Counted from the first letter of the stretch, positions 14,001-22,417 are shown. The stretch is 22,417 nt of DNA from JAZNOQ01 sp045589215 (GCA_045589215.1 JAZNOQ010000091.1:1-22417); one strand, 5' to 3'. Notes: a model not told the origin generated them from the sequence alone. Translations and numbers: made by a program.

Positions 14001-15209
14001 TTATGCTTTCTTGCGGAATTTTGCGAGGATCCAATCGTATGGAAGTGCGACGATCACGCCGACAAGGACGATCGCGAGCCAAACGAGGATGAGGTTGTCC
14101 CAACCGATTGAGGTCGCCGCGTTTGCAAAGATCAGATTTGCTCCCGCCGCCGCCATGTAGGATAGAAAATCGAGAAATCCCGTCGCGGACGAGACCATTC
14201 CCGTGTCGCGAAGGCTCGGGCAATATCTGCTCCAAAGCATCGACGCCGCGCCGTTCGACGACATGATCGCGAGGACGATCATAATGATGTTGAGAACGGG
14301 ATTTTTTACGAAATAGGTCAGTGCGAAAAAGACGGTAGCACTTATGAACATCAAAAGGACGGTCTTGTGGATATCGTGCCCGAGTCGCTCGTAAAGGAAT
14401 ACCGCGATGAAGGCGGTAAAGGAGATCACGAGAGTTGCGGCGGTGAAGATGCCCGCAGATACCTTCGCGGAAAATCCGAGGTGCTGTGCGATGTAGGTTG
14501 GCAGCCAGAACACGACCGAAGTGCGGACGATGCCCGTGAGGATCGAGATGAGCGAAAACTTGACGATCTTGTGCCGAAAGAGAACGCGAATATTCTGCGC
14601 CCCCTTCTTCTCTGCCTTATATTGACCGTATCTTACGACACCGCGCCGCTCGAACGCCGTGAAAAAGAGGAAGCCGAGGAAGGACATCGCGAACAGCACC
14701 GAGCTGCTGACCGCAAACACGCTCTGCCACGCAAGAAAGGCGGCGAGAAGCCCTGCGGCGGGGGATCCGATGAAGGATGCGAACGTGTACCCGAGGCTGT
14801 AGCGCGTGGCGTGTATGGGCTCGGTGTTTTCGGAGACCACCTTCGTCATCGGGCCGTAGATCATCGAAAGGAAGAAGCCCGTGAGACCGTATACGATCAT
14901 AGCCGCCGTCGGGAACATCGCGATCCTCGAAAAGACGAGATTCGTGATTCCCGCGCCAAGGAGTCCTATGCAGATCATCCATTTCGCGTGGATCTTATCT
15001 CCGATCGCGCCGTTGATGAGCTGACCGACGGCATAAAATCCGAGATACAACGAGGAGATGCTTCCGATGTATTCCTCGGTGTAGCCGCCCTCGACCATCA
15101 AGGGGGTGACGGCACTCAGAATATTTCGTGCGATGTAGACTGCAAGATAGGAGATCGAGCAGAGCGAGCCGATCATTACGGCGTTTTTGGCGGTTTGACT
15201 GAGCTTCAT
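14001..15209 (-). CDS. MFS transporter, organophosphate:phosphate antiporter (GlpT/UhpT)-like
   Basis: This 402-aa integral membrane protein has about 12 hydrophobic segments in two halves around a basic central loop. The N-terminal half (SISYLAVYIARNILSAVTP, then LGFYAVGQLINGAIGDKI) resembles the organophosphate:phosphate antiporter subfamily, including the Arg of the first helix and the GxxGD cytoplasmic loop. Family members exchange glycerol-3-phosphate or hexose phosphates for phosphate. The gene is the last of a minus-strand run, 9 bases after the acyltransferase gene. That neighbour makes glycerol-3-phosphate or a lysolipid an attractive cargo, but this is inference. The ribosome site is weak: the nearest AAGGAG is 23 bases from the ATG, so translation may depend on coupling. 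MFS is certain; the subfamily is likely. Confidence 0.85.
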   Translation of the reverse strand: MKLSQTAKNAVMIGSLCSISYLAVYIARNILSAVTPLMVEGGYTEEYIGSISSLYLGFYAVGQLINGAIGDKIHAKWMICIGLLGAGITNLVFSRIAMFPTAAMIVYGLTGFFLSMIYGPMTKVVSENTEPIHATRYSLGYTFASFIGSPAAGLLAAFLAWQSVFAVSSSVLFAMSFLGFLFFTAFERRGVVRYGQYKAEKKGAQNIRVLFRHKIVKFSLISILTGIVRTSVVFWLPTYIAQHLGFSAKVSAGIFTAATLVISFTAFIAVFLYERLGHDIHKTVLLMFISATVFFALTYFVKNPVLNIIMIVLAIMSSNGAASMLWSRYCPSLRDTGMVSSATGFLDFLSYMAAAGANLIFANAATSIGWDNLILVWLAIVLVGVIVALPYDWILAKFRKKA

Positions 15210-15218
15210 GATATCTTA

Positions 15219-16568
15219 TTACAGCTGTTCTGCTCCTTCTGAAGAGGTGTTAGCGGTTGCCGCACGCTTTCTGCGAACGAGCGGCTGCTTTTTGGGAGCG
15301 TTCTCTTTTGCGAGGAAGTAGATCTCCTCGGTTGCGAGCGAGAGCTTTGTGATGACGTCGCGCTTTGAAACGTAGCACCAGAAGCTGTCGTCTATGACCG
15401 AAAGCTCGACGCAGTCTCCTCTCTTCAGGTAATCGTATTCGATGTGGATGCTTTCCTGCTCAAGAGGCTTCTTGTGAAGTGAGAAGGGCTCTCCGTAGCA
15501 GGTGCCCTCGATGAATGTGCCCTCGACGGTCTGGATGAGCTTCGCTGTTCCCTGCGCGTAGAAGCGATTTCCGCCGGGCAGAGTTTCGAGTCTGATCTCG
15601 TCCTCGAAGCGGTAGGTGCCGTTTCGCACCTCTTCGCGGACGCATTCGCGCTCCCAACGGAACCAATCGGGGATGTGTGAGAATTCGGTCTCCCCCTCAA
15701 GTGCGCGAAGAGAGCCAAGCTCGGTCATTTCCCACTTCTTGCCGCAGGCTCGGCAGAAGAGCATTGTTCCTTCCGAGTCGGTCTCGTGTTCGACTCCGCA
15801 GTGCGGGCACTTGTAAAGCAGAGCATGGAGCCCCTTCGCGCGCTCGGGGTGATCGATCACGAGTCCCTGCTCCTTTTGCCATGCAAAGTCATCGTAGGTG
15901 AACGCCTCGCGGATACGGGAGAAGATCTCCTCGGGGGTGAGCGATGAAAGCTCCTCCTCGCGAACGAGCGGATACATCCGCCCCTCGACGTAGGTTCCCT
16001 TGTTGATCTTATTCCACTGCGGGCAGGTGACGAAGTTGCCGTGAAGCTTCAGCATCACGACGGGGACCTTCATCATTTTTACGAGCCCTCCGAGCGATTC
16101 GGGCAGATACGAGCCCGTTCCGTCGAGCGAATAACGCGCCTCGGGAAAGAGTGCAAATACCGTTTTCAGCTCGTGCAGGCAGTAACGAATGTTACGGATC
16201 AGTGCGAGATCCTGAACGAATTTGCGCTTTGCGAGAACGCCAAGCATCCGCATAATGGGTGCTGTGTAGGTTTCGTACCCCTCGTGCGACATGACGTTGT
16301 TGACGGGATAGGGGTGCGTCGCTTTCAGCATCATATTGAGGTCAACGAGCGAGGAGTGATTGACGAGCAGGAGATAAGGCTTCCCCTCAAGCTCCTCCAT
16401 ATCGATCTTCTCGATCCTCGCACCGCGCTTTTTGAGGTCGGGAAAGCTGATAATGCCCTTCGCCACGTACATCAGGGGCGTCGGCTTGTTCGGCTTTCTG
16501 CGGAAGTTGAAGTGCTTGATCCTGTCCTTCGAGACGGTTCTTTTCGTGAGGCGTACGGTGTTCAGCAT
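15219..16568 (-). CDS. PlsC-like acyltransferase with C-terminal zinc ribbon
   Basis: This 449-aa protein has, in its first half, the lysophosphatidate acyltransferase-type fold: the catalytic NHxxxxD motif (N70-D76, NHSSLVD) and a variant substrate motif FPEARYS (141-147; the usual form is FPEGTRS). Such enzymes transfer an acyl group to a glycerophosphate or lysolipid at the membrane. The second half is unusual: a CPHC-x14-CRAC zinc ribbon (C254, C257, C272, C275), then a strand-rich ~170-residue domain I do not recognise and a basic tail. Ordinary PlsC proteins are about 200-250 aa. AAAGGGG precedes the ATG. It follows the DUF4340 gene by 24 bases and precedes the transporter gene by 9, so it is probably part of the Gld-type operon. 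The acyl acceptor is unknown. Confidence 0.88.
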   Translation of the reverse strand: MLNTVRLTKRTVSKDRIKHFNFRRKPNKPTPLMYVAKGIISFPDLKKRGARIEKIDMEELEGKPYLLLVNHSSLVDLNMMLKATHPYPVNNVMSHEGYETYTAPIMRMLGVLAKRKFVQDLALIRNIRYCLHELKTVFALFPEARYSLDGTGSYLPESLGGLVKMMKVPVVMLKLHGNFVTCPQWNKINKGTYVEGRMYPLVREEELSSLTPEEIFSRIREAFTYDDFAWQKEQGLVIDHPERAKGLHALLYKCPHCGVEHETDSEGTMLFCRACGKKWEMTELGSLRALEGETEFSHIPDWFRWERECVREEVRNGTYRFEDEIRLETLPGGNRFYAQGTAKLIQTVEGTFIEGTCYGEPFSLHKKPLEQESIHIEYDYLKRGDCVELSVIDDSFWCYVSKRDVITKLSLATEEIYFLAKENAPKKQPLVRRKRAATANTSSEGAEQL

Positions 16569-16592
16569 AAAAATGTCCCCTTTTGCCGGAAT

Positions 16593-19085
16593 TTAATTTT
16601 TTGCGGTTGAGTCGATCTCTCCGCCTTCTATGATTTTTTCCGAGTCACTTATGAGCTTTTCGACGCGGGCGGTAAGGATATACATATCGCCCGTGAAGGT
16701 CTCTCCACCGTCACCCGAAACGCGAAGATAGGATTTTCGGGAGGTGAGATAGTAGAATTCGAATACCAGATCCTGCTCCGAGGTCTTGACCTTGATGCGA
16801 AGCTGAAGATTGGCGGGATTTCCGATCAGAGCCGCCTCCTCCTCGTCCGAGAGAATGTATTCCTGCTCGATCGAGGCGTATAGGAGCACCTCGTAATAGT
16901 CACGGAAGGCATCGGTGCTGACCAGCTTTCCGGTGTTGTCGTGCATTACGGTTATGTCTGAGGAGCTGACGCTGTACGATGCCGTGCCCCAAAGGCCGCT
17001 GCTTTCGTCGCAGAGGAGATAATTCTTATTTGGTAAGAGGTACGCCTTGCCGTTGAACCAACCTTCCGAGACACCTGCGCTCGGCATTCCGAAGCGGGCA
17101 ACGTAATAATCCGATTGCGCGGCGGTCTTGTCTGCTATGCGGAAGCAAGCCGAAAGCGCAACAGGGTATTCAACGCCCCTACTGTCGAAAACGCCGTATT
17201 TGCCGTTTACCTTCTTCAGATGATAGGCGTTTGCGGTCTTTTTGTCAATGCCGCTTTCCTTCAGAGTCTCCTCTGTGTAATACAGATAGGAGCCGCTGCT
17301 GTTCGAGAGATAGAACTTATTCATGTCAAGCGGCTCGAATTTTCCTTGCTTTGACTCGGTGTTGTTCAGCGTGAAGCCGAGGGTGGACTTATTCGGTACT
17401 TCGATCTTGAGCGACGCGGCGTAAGCAATGTTTGCGCCGTAAAGCGAGGACTCGATCCACTCAAAGAAATTCCAACGGAGGAATTCAAGCTCGTAGGAGG
17501 GGATCTCGACGAGCATCCCGTACGCGGGGCTGTAAGCGAAGATCGTGTTGGAGGTCGAAACGTCCGAGAAGAACACGAGCTGCTCGGTCGTCGTTTCGGA
17601 GCCGTCGATCACTACGTCGAAGTTGTAAAAGACCGAGTACGGAGAGTCATAGCTATACTCCCACGTGCCGTTGCCCGAGACGGACTCGCCCGTTCCCTTT
17701 TCCGCATCAATACGAAGAACTGCGCCTCCCGTCGTCAGATAGGTTCCGTCGGGGTTTTGCGGGAGAAGCTCGCCGTCCTCATTTGTGAGGGCGTAAGAGC
17801 CGTCCTCCTGCAGGGAGACGAGATAGACCGTGGATTTTTTGTCAGCGTCCGTTTCGGTAAAGGTGTGAACGGGGTCGGTATAGACGCCGTATTTGACCAG
17901 GTCCTCCGTCGAGGGCATGAGCTTGACGCAGCGCGTGAAGGTCATGCTGTAAAAGCTCTCGAGCGCAAGCATAATGTTGTTTGAGTTGGCGGTGAAGCCG
18001 AGATGCTCGTCAAGGAGCATGACGAAAGGGGTCGTCGACCGCTCGGAGATCGACCGCTCGGCGATGTCGATATAATCGAAGGCTACGAAGGGCTCGCTGT
18101 CCTTCAGGAGGACGTAATTCTGAACGTCAAAATAGTTGTTCATGGAAACGCCGTACACGATCTGCGGGATCATCAGGTCCTCCACGGGGGCGTGGAAGGG
18201 CTTTTCGACGTACTCGGCAGACGTGTTTATCGTCTGATTGGCGGTGATATAGACCGCTTTTCTCGGAGTTTCGGTCATTGAGCTTACCGTGCCGTCTTTG
18301 TTCAGGACGGGGTTTGTGCACTCGACGTACTGAATGTAGTAGCCGTCACCCGAGGGTGTTTTGTCACCGACGATGACCTTGTAAACTCTGTTGTCGAGCG
18401 TTGTGACCGTCCAGAAGGTATCGCTGTTGTCAAGTCCGTATTCCGAGAATTTACCGTTTTCGTCGACGATCGGGTCAACGATCTTGTTCTGCGCGATCAT
18501 CGTTCCTGTGCAGTGAAGGAATGCCGAGAAAATCTCCGTGTTGTACGTCATCAGATAATCTTCGGCACCCAACAGCGCAAAATCACCGTATTTGTTGCGG
18601 TAAAAGGTGAAGGCACCATGCTCGTTGTGCATTTCGATCGCCTGCATATTCGCTTGGGAGATCGCAGGGAAAACGAGGACAGTCTGTGTCGATACGTAAT
18701 ATGCGTTTTCGCTGTTTGCGTCGTTCTTGTCGTATTCAAGCCCCTCGACAGCCGCATAGACCGAATATTTGCCGTTTTCCTTGTCGACCGAAAGCAGCAT
18801 CTCACCGTCATCCGTCATATAGTAATCGCCGCCGTACGCCTTTTCGCAGACGATGCCGTCGCCGTTTACGAGAACGTAGTCTCCGTCTCGCTTCACAACG
18901 CGATACACAACGCCGTTATGCTCGAAGGAGGTCTTTGCAAGCTCTACGAAATAATACGTGACCCCTACCGCGACCGCGAGGAGAACCACGAGGATCGCAA
19001 AGAGGATCGTGAAGCGCTGCTGCTTTTTAAAGGTGCCCGTCGGTGGGCGCTTCTCCTTTTTTTCTTTGGCAGTTGCAGTTTGCAT
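16593..19085 (-). CDS. DUF4340 domain-containing membrane protein
   Basis: This 830-aa protein has a short basic cytoplasmic N-terminus, one TM helix (about residues 25-47), and a large extracytoplasmic part consistent with the DUF4340 family, which accompanies GldG-type ABC systems. It is long for the family. Repeated short hairpin-like motifs with the pattern G-x-Y-x-x-x-x-x-x-G appear near residues 65-77, about 420-441 and about 620-641 (for example DGDYVLVNGDG, DGSYALTNEDGE, NGKYGVFDSRG), suggesting repeated beta units. It starts 17 bases after the GldG-like gene; AAGGAG lies 12 bases before the ATG, a long but usable spacing. Role unknown; probably an outside-facing partner of the ABC system. 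Family assignment rests on context plus architecture. Confidence 0.8.
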   Translation of the reverse strand: MQTATAKEKKEKRPPTGTFKKQQRFTILFAILVVLLAVAVGVTYYFVELAKTSFEHNGVVYRVVKRDGDYVLVNGDGIVCEKAYGGDYYMTDDGEMLLSVDKENGKYSVYAAVEGLEYDKNDANSENAYYVSTQTVLVFPAISQANMQAIEMHNEHGAFTFYRNKYGDFALLGAEDYLMTYNTEIFSAFLHCTGTMIAQNKIVDPIVDENGKFSEYGLDNSDTFWTVTTLDNRVYKVIVGDKTPSGDGYYIQYVECTNPVLNKDGTVSSMTETPRKAVYITANQTINTSAEYVEKPFHAPVEDLMIPQIVYGVSMNNYFDVQNYVLLKDSEPFVAFDYIDIAERSISERSTTPFVMLLDEHLGFTANSNNIMLALESFYSMTFTRCVKLMPSTEDLVKYGVYTDPVHTFTETDADKKSTVYLVSLQEDGSYALTNEDGELLPQNPDGTYLTTGGAVLRIDAEKGTGESVSGNGTWEYSYDSPYSVFYNFDVVIDGSETTTEQLVFFSDVSTSNTIFAYSPAYGMLVEIPSYELEFLRWNFFEWIESSLYGANIAYAASLKIEVPNKSTLGFTLNNTESKQGKFEPLDMNKFYLSNSSGSYLYYTEETLKESGIDKKTANAYHLKKVNGKYGVFDSRGVEYPVALSACFRIADKTAAQSDYYVARFGMPSAGVSEGWFNGKAYLLPNKNYLLCDESSGLWGTASYSVSSSDITVMHDNTGKLVSTDAFRDYYEVLLYASIEQEYILSDEEEAALIGNPANLQLRIKVKTSEQDLVFEFYYLTSRKSYLRVSGDGGETFTGDMYILTARVEKLISDSEKIIEGGEIDSTAKN

Positions 19086-19102
19086 TCTTTGTAAATGCTC
19101 CT

Positions 19103-20893
19103 TTATGCGTATTTTCTCTTAACGAGGATCACGACGCCCGTGACCAGGGCGGCTACGGTGGGGATCGCCGTCAGAGCGACCGTCCATGCGGTTGCCGCAG
19201 AGGTGGTCAGGCTGTCGATGGAGTAATCTCCGAATGCCTTGTGGATCAGACCGACGGGGACGGGCTCTCTGCCGATAACGGTCAGTGCGCTGAGCAGGAA
19301 ATCGGTGTTTCCGTAGACTGCCGATTGCAGATATGCCTCGGTTGCAAAGTCGGTCGAGCCGCAGGCGATGACGTAGGAGTTTTCCTGAACGGTGGAGGCA
19401 CCGTAGTTGTCCTCCTGCGTGAGACGCATCTCACACGACACCGTCATGAAGCGGAAGGGATCGTATTCACCTGCCGAAGCGACGGTCTTCCCGTTTGCCA
19501 TTGCGACGGCATCGCTCGAGGAAACGAAGAGATCGTAGATCGTGCGCGAGACACCGTTGCTGTAATAAGAGCCGTAGACGTAGGGCTCGGAGGAGGCTTC
19601 GACGCTCGTATCATCACTATTTGACGGATCGTAGGTGGTCTTTTGATAGGTGTTCGAATACGAGATCGACATCGCGTTTCGGAAGATGAGCTTTTTCGGG
19701 AAGGAAACGTTTCTCATATCGGACGTGATCTGTCCGCCGAGGCCTGTCGTTACGTATTGCGCGACGGGCGAAAAGCCGTCGGAGGTCAGGGAGTTTGCGG
19801 TGTCCTTGATCATATACGGTGAAACGCTGTTCCCTTCCGTATGGCGGTCAAAGGAGATGCCCCATTCCTCAAGGTATTCTTCCAGGTTCGGAAGAACGGG
19901 CGACTGCGGGGACATGAAGACCATCATAGAGCTTTTGCCGTCGAGGAAGCGGTCAAGGGTGTCGATCTCGTCAATGTCGGAAACAGCGTTCCCACCGGCA
20001 TCCGTTCTGCTTACGAGAAAGTCGGAATTCGGATTGTAGATGAGGATGAGACGAACGTCTCCGCCGTACTCCTCCTCCACGTTTTTGATCGTTTCATCGG
20101 TGAGATACTCCTTGGTCGAGGCGATCTCAAAGCCTGCGTCCTCAAGGGTGTAGAGGAGAGAATAATCGTGGAAGGCCTCCCCGTGTGCCATATCCACAAG
20201 GCAGATGGGGGATTCTGCGCGCGTGACCGCGAGGATCGCGGAGGCAAACTGCTTTTCTCCGTTGTATGCCGTGACCTCGTTTGTGGTACTGTCAAGGAAG
20301 AAGAAGCGCGTCTGACCGATCAGACGGAATTCGGTTCCGAATTCGACAACAACGTCGGTCTTTTCGATCGTCGAAAGCGAGGTCGTCAGGAATTTCTGCA
20401 CCGCAGAGGGGTTTTTGTCAATGTTGATGTGGGAGACCTTGACGTATTCGGGGAATTTCTTCTCGATCTCAAGCGCGGTGTTCAGGACGTAATGCATCGA
20501 TGAGCTTTCGAGAAGGACGTCTCTGTCGTCCATAAAGTAGATGTTGATCGTGATATTTTCATCACGTGCGACGAATTCGGTCTCCGCATCCTCTTCTTCC
20601 GAGGGGAGTCCACTGCCCGCGTCGGACGGTCTGCCACCGTTTTCGTTATATTCCTTGTTGTATGCGCGGATCTCGTCGACCATCGCGATCGCTTCGGTCT
20701 CGAGAAGCTCGAAGCATTCGTCGGAAACGGTATACATATCCTCGGCGGTCATATCGAGATACATCCACGAAGCGATCCCCGACAGAGCGGAGACGCAAAC
20801 GTTCAGAAGAACTGCCGCCGCTACGATCGCCGCGGTCAGGATCGCGGAGGACGAGCCGTAACGGAGCTTTTTGCCGTTGTACTGTTTTTTCAT
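19103..20893 (-). CDS. GldG-like ABC transporter auxiliary protein
   Basis: This 596-aa protein has an N-terminal TM helix (about 15-38), a large extracytoplasmic region and a C-terminal TM helix (about 565-590) with a basic tail, the layout of GldG/ABC_transp_aux proteins. Family-type segments include LDMTAEDMYTVSDEC just after the first TM, ITINIYFMDDRDVL, VEFGTEFRLIG, AYNGEKQFASAILAVT and VDMAHGEAFHD. An acidic low-complexity stretch (about 83-106) interrupts the N-terminal portion. In Bacteroidetes GldG works with GldA and GldF in gliding; in Clostridia the same trio is present without gliding and its cargo is unknown. AAAGGAG precedes the ATG. The gene sits 34 bases after the permease gene and 17 before the DUF4340 gene, as in other such clusters. 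Confidence 0.88.
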   Translation of the reverse strand: MKKQYNGKKLRYGSSSAILTAAIVAAAVLLNVCVSALSGIASWMYLDMTAEDMYTVSDECFELLETEAIAMVDEIRAYNKEYNENGGRPSDAGSGLPSEEEDAETEFVARDENITINIYFMDDRDVLLESSSMHYVLNTALEIEKKFPEYVKVSHINIDKNPSAVQKFLTTSLSTIEKTDVVVEFGTEFRLIGQTRFFFLDSTTNEVTAYNGEKQFASAILAVTRAESPICLVDMAHGEAFHDYSLLYTLEDAGFEIASTKEYLTDETIKNVEEEYGGDVRLILIYNPNSDFLVSRTDAGGNAVSDIDEIDTLDRFLDGKSSMMVFMSPQSPVLPNLEEYLEEWGISFDRHTEGNSVSPYMIKDTANSLTSDGFSPVAQYVTTGLGGQITSDMRNVSFPKKLIFRNAMSISYSNTYQKTTYDPSNSDDTSVEASSEPYVYGSYYSNGVSRTIYDLFVSSSDAVAMANGKTVASAGEYDPFRFMTVSCEMRLTQEDNYGASTVQENSYVIACGSTDFATEAYLQSAVYGNTDFLLSALTVIGREPVPVGLIHKAFGDYSIDSLTTSAATAWTVALTAIPTVAALVTGVVILVKRKYA

Positions 20894-20927
20894 AAATCGA
20901 TTCTCCTTTTCTCTTATATCGCTCGTA

Positions 20928-21698
20928 TTACGACCAACGGCGCTTTTCGTAAACGCGGACGGTCAGGAAAAGGAACACGGACGTGAGGGAGAGGTAATAG
21001 ATCAGAGCGGCGATATCGAAAACGCCCGCGCTGAAATAGCTGTAACGGCTGAGCACACAGACCCAGTCGATGAGGAAGCGGATGAAGTAGCTGTCGATCA
21101 GCTCTGCCGTGTTGACGAAATTGAGCACGACCATGAGAAGAAGGACACCAATCGTGATCACGGCGGCGGAAAGCTGATTTTCACACAACGAGGAGATGAA
21201 GAGTCCGATCGCAAGGAAGGCGGCTCCGAGGAGCGTGATGCCAATGACGCATCCGATGATCTCGGCGGTCGCGGGGCCGATGTGCCTTGTCGCATCGGAA
21301 TAGCTTCCCGAAAGCTCAGCGGCTGCGCGCTCCTCAAACGAAACGATGTAGAGCGGAACGAAATTGAGGCAGGACAGAAGCGTCGTGCCTGCGAACATCG
21401 TCATAGCGGCGAAGAATTTGCCCATCACCATTGCTGTGATGCTGACGGGTGCCGTGAGGAGAAGCTGTTCTGTGCGAAGCTTCTTTTCCTCTGCAAAGAG
21501 CTTCATCGTAAGAAGCGGAAGCATTACGATGAAGGCAACGATCAGAAGCGTAAAGTAGGTGGAGGTTTTGTAGCTACCCGAAAGCAGGGTGCTGTAGCAG
21601 GAAAGCAGAGCGGCAACAGCCAGAAAAACACCGACGTAGACAAATCCCACAGGGCTGATGAAATACGATCGCATTTCCTTTTTATAAATTGCAAACAT
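20928..21698 (-). CDS. ABC-2 type permease, GldF-like
   Basis: This 256-aa integral membrane protein starts MFAIYKKEMRSYFISPVGFVY, the typical N-terminus of GldF-type permeases (amphipathic coupling helix plus YFxSPxGY). About six hydrophobic segments follow, with the TMKLFAEEKKLRTEQLLLTAPVS cytoplasmic loop between the second and third; this EE/RT loop contacts the ATPase in this family. It is the membrane part of the ABC complex encoded with the downstream GldG-like and upstream ATPase genes. AAAGGAG precedes the ATG, and the ATPase stop codon is 18 bases away. Length is normal. Substrate unknown. Confidence 0.93.
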   Translation of the reverse strand: MFAIYKKEMRSYFISPVGFVYVGVFLAVAALLSCYSTLLSGSYKTSTYFTLLIVAFIVMLPLLTMKLFAEEKKLRTEQLLLTAPVSITAMVMGKFFAAMTMFAGTTLLSCLNFVPLYIVSFEERAAAELSGSYSDATRHIGPATAEIIGCVIGITLLGAAFLAIGLFISSLCENQLSAAVITIGVLLLMVVLNFVNTAELIDSYFIRFLIDWVCVLSRYSYFSAGVFDIAALIYYLSLTSVFLFLTVRVYEKRRWS

Positions 21699-21716
21699 TG
21701 TGCCGTTCTCCTTTCT

Positions 21717-22417
21717 TTAATCGTTTTTGTCGCCGTTCGTATCGAACAGATCATTGAGCGCGTCGGACTTTTCGCTGTTATGGGACTGACCTGATTTCGC
21801 GCGGTTCAGGATCTCGCGGGCGGCGTTCTGCTCGGCTCTCCGAGCCTTAGAGCGGGCATTTCCGCTTCCCTTTCGTCTGTCACCCTCGCGGGTGGTGTGG
21901 TCGACGATGTTGATGAAGATGTCTTCGAGGCTCATTCCGAGTGCCTCAAGACCGACGAGCGGCCAGCTTCTTTCGGCGAGCGCGTAGAAGAGATCCTTGC
22001 GAACGTCAACGCCGAGCTCGGTCTCGATCATATAGCTGTATGCGTCGCCGTCGCGACCTTGTCTCTGCTCTGCATATACGATCCCCCGTCTTGAACGCAG
22101 GAATGCAAGAACCTCTCTCTGCGGGCCGCAGATCTTAAGGACGTAGCGGCGGTTCTGCTCGACCGAACGGGTGATGTCCTCGGTCTTTTCGTCCGCAACG
22201 AGCTTTCCCTTGTTGACGATCAGGATACGGTCGCAGACCGCCTGAACCTCCTGCAGGATATGCGTCGAGAGAATGACCGTGTGATCCTTTCCGAGGGTCC
22301 TGATGAGGTTTCTGACCTCAATGACCTGCTTCGGGTCAAGTCCGACGGTCGGCTCATCGAAAATGATGACCTCGGGGTTTCCGACAAGCGCCTGCGCGAT
22401 GCCGACACGCTGACGGT
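21717..22417 (-). CDS. ABC transporter ATP-binding protein, GldA-like, C-terminal part (partial)
   Basis: The gene runs off the right edge; about 233 codons are visible and the frame is open to the boundary. It begins just after the ABC signature (RQRVGIAQAL), then shows Walker B with the catalytic Glu (VIIFDEPTVGLDP) and the switch His (LSTHIL); Walker A lies outside the window. It drives the permease encoded 18 bases downstream. After SLEDIFINIV, where such ATPases normally end, there is a charged, low-complexity tail of about 55-60 residues rich in Arg, Lys, Asn, Ser and Asp, ending in NDLFDTNGDKND. This tail is unusual and could be an interaction or tether region. The promoter of the six-gene cluster is outside the window. 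Confidence 0.93.
   Translation of the reverse strand, partial: RQRVGIAQALVGNPEVIIFDEPTVGLDPKQVIEVRNLIRTLGKDHTVILSTHILQEVQAVCDRILIVNKGKLVADEKTEDITRSVEQNRRYVLKICGPQREVLAFLRSRRGIVYAEQRQGRDGDAYSYMIETELGVDVRKDLFYALAERSWPLVGLEALGMSLEDIFINIVDHTTREGDRRKGSGNARSKARRAEQNAAREILNRAKSGQSHNSEKSDALNDLFDTNGDKND

Noticed and set aside
14367..15242. 291-aa open frame on + opposite the MFS gene
   Set aside because: It is highly charged shadow protein with no domain, antisense to a clear transporter; no promoter or ribosome site was seen.

Overview
The window looks like a chromosomal segment of an anaerobic, fermentative Clostridia-type Firmicute, probably an uncultured gut lineage in the Oscillospirales/Christensenellales range. 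The evidence is the end of a pyruvate:ferredoxin oxidoreductase gene, an acetate kinase, the UPF0237/UPF0210 pair, type III glutamine synthetase, TmcAL, strong AGGAGG-type ribosome binding sites, and several textbook sigma-A promoters with 17-base spacers in AT-rich gaps between GC-richer genes. Taxonomy below class is a guess. I see no rRNA, tRNA, CRISPR array, transposase or phage gene.

Layout. (1) 1-406: the 3' end of nifJ (PFOR, + strand), closed by a bidirectional terminator shared with a convergent geranylgeranyl-reductase-like flavoprotein gene (463-1554, -). (2) 1660-8417, all on the minus strand: read in transcription order, a class-I glutamine-amidotransferase-like hydrolase, glnN, a small membrane protein, an ACT-domain protein (UPF0237), UPF0210, a signal-peptide/one-TM protein and a zinc-ribbon membrane protein. 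Gaps are 3-80 bases, with one strong promoter at the head (8451-8479) and one hairpin at the end (1627-1653), so this may be a single nitrogen/amino-acid operon. (3) 8512-9812: divergent tmcAL, whose promoter is followed by a 16-base perfect palindrome. (4) 9862-11030: a small-gene patch with a 99-aa unknown, a SLOG/DUF2493 protein, a divergent 57-aa ribbon-helix-helix protein that is easy to miss, an inverted repeat between those two, and two hairpins. This patch is AT-rich compared with its surroundings. (5) 11048-13991: two monocistronic + strand genes, an alanine/glycine:Na+ symporter and ackA, each with its own consensus promoter and terminator. (6) 14001-22417: a minus-strand cluster of six genes with 9-34 base gaps. 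It comprises a Gld-type ABC system (ATPase, permease, GldG-like, DUF4340), then a PlsC-like acyltransferase with a zinc ribbon, then an OPA-type MFS transporter.

How the genes fit together. PFOR and acetate kinase are two steps of pyruvate-to-acetate fermentation (pta is not here). glnN, the amidotransferase-like hydrolase and the amino-acid symporter point to ammonium and amino-acid handling. The Gld-type ABC cluster joined to an acyltransferase and a phosphate-ester-type transporter suggests an envelope or lipid task, but its function is unknown. The points most worth a second look are the RHH/SLOG divergent pair, the Gld-acyltransferase-transporter linkage, and the palindrome at the tmcAL start site. 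I did not find an obviously new defence or mobile system.
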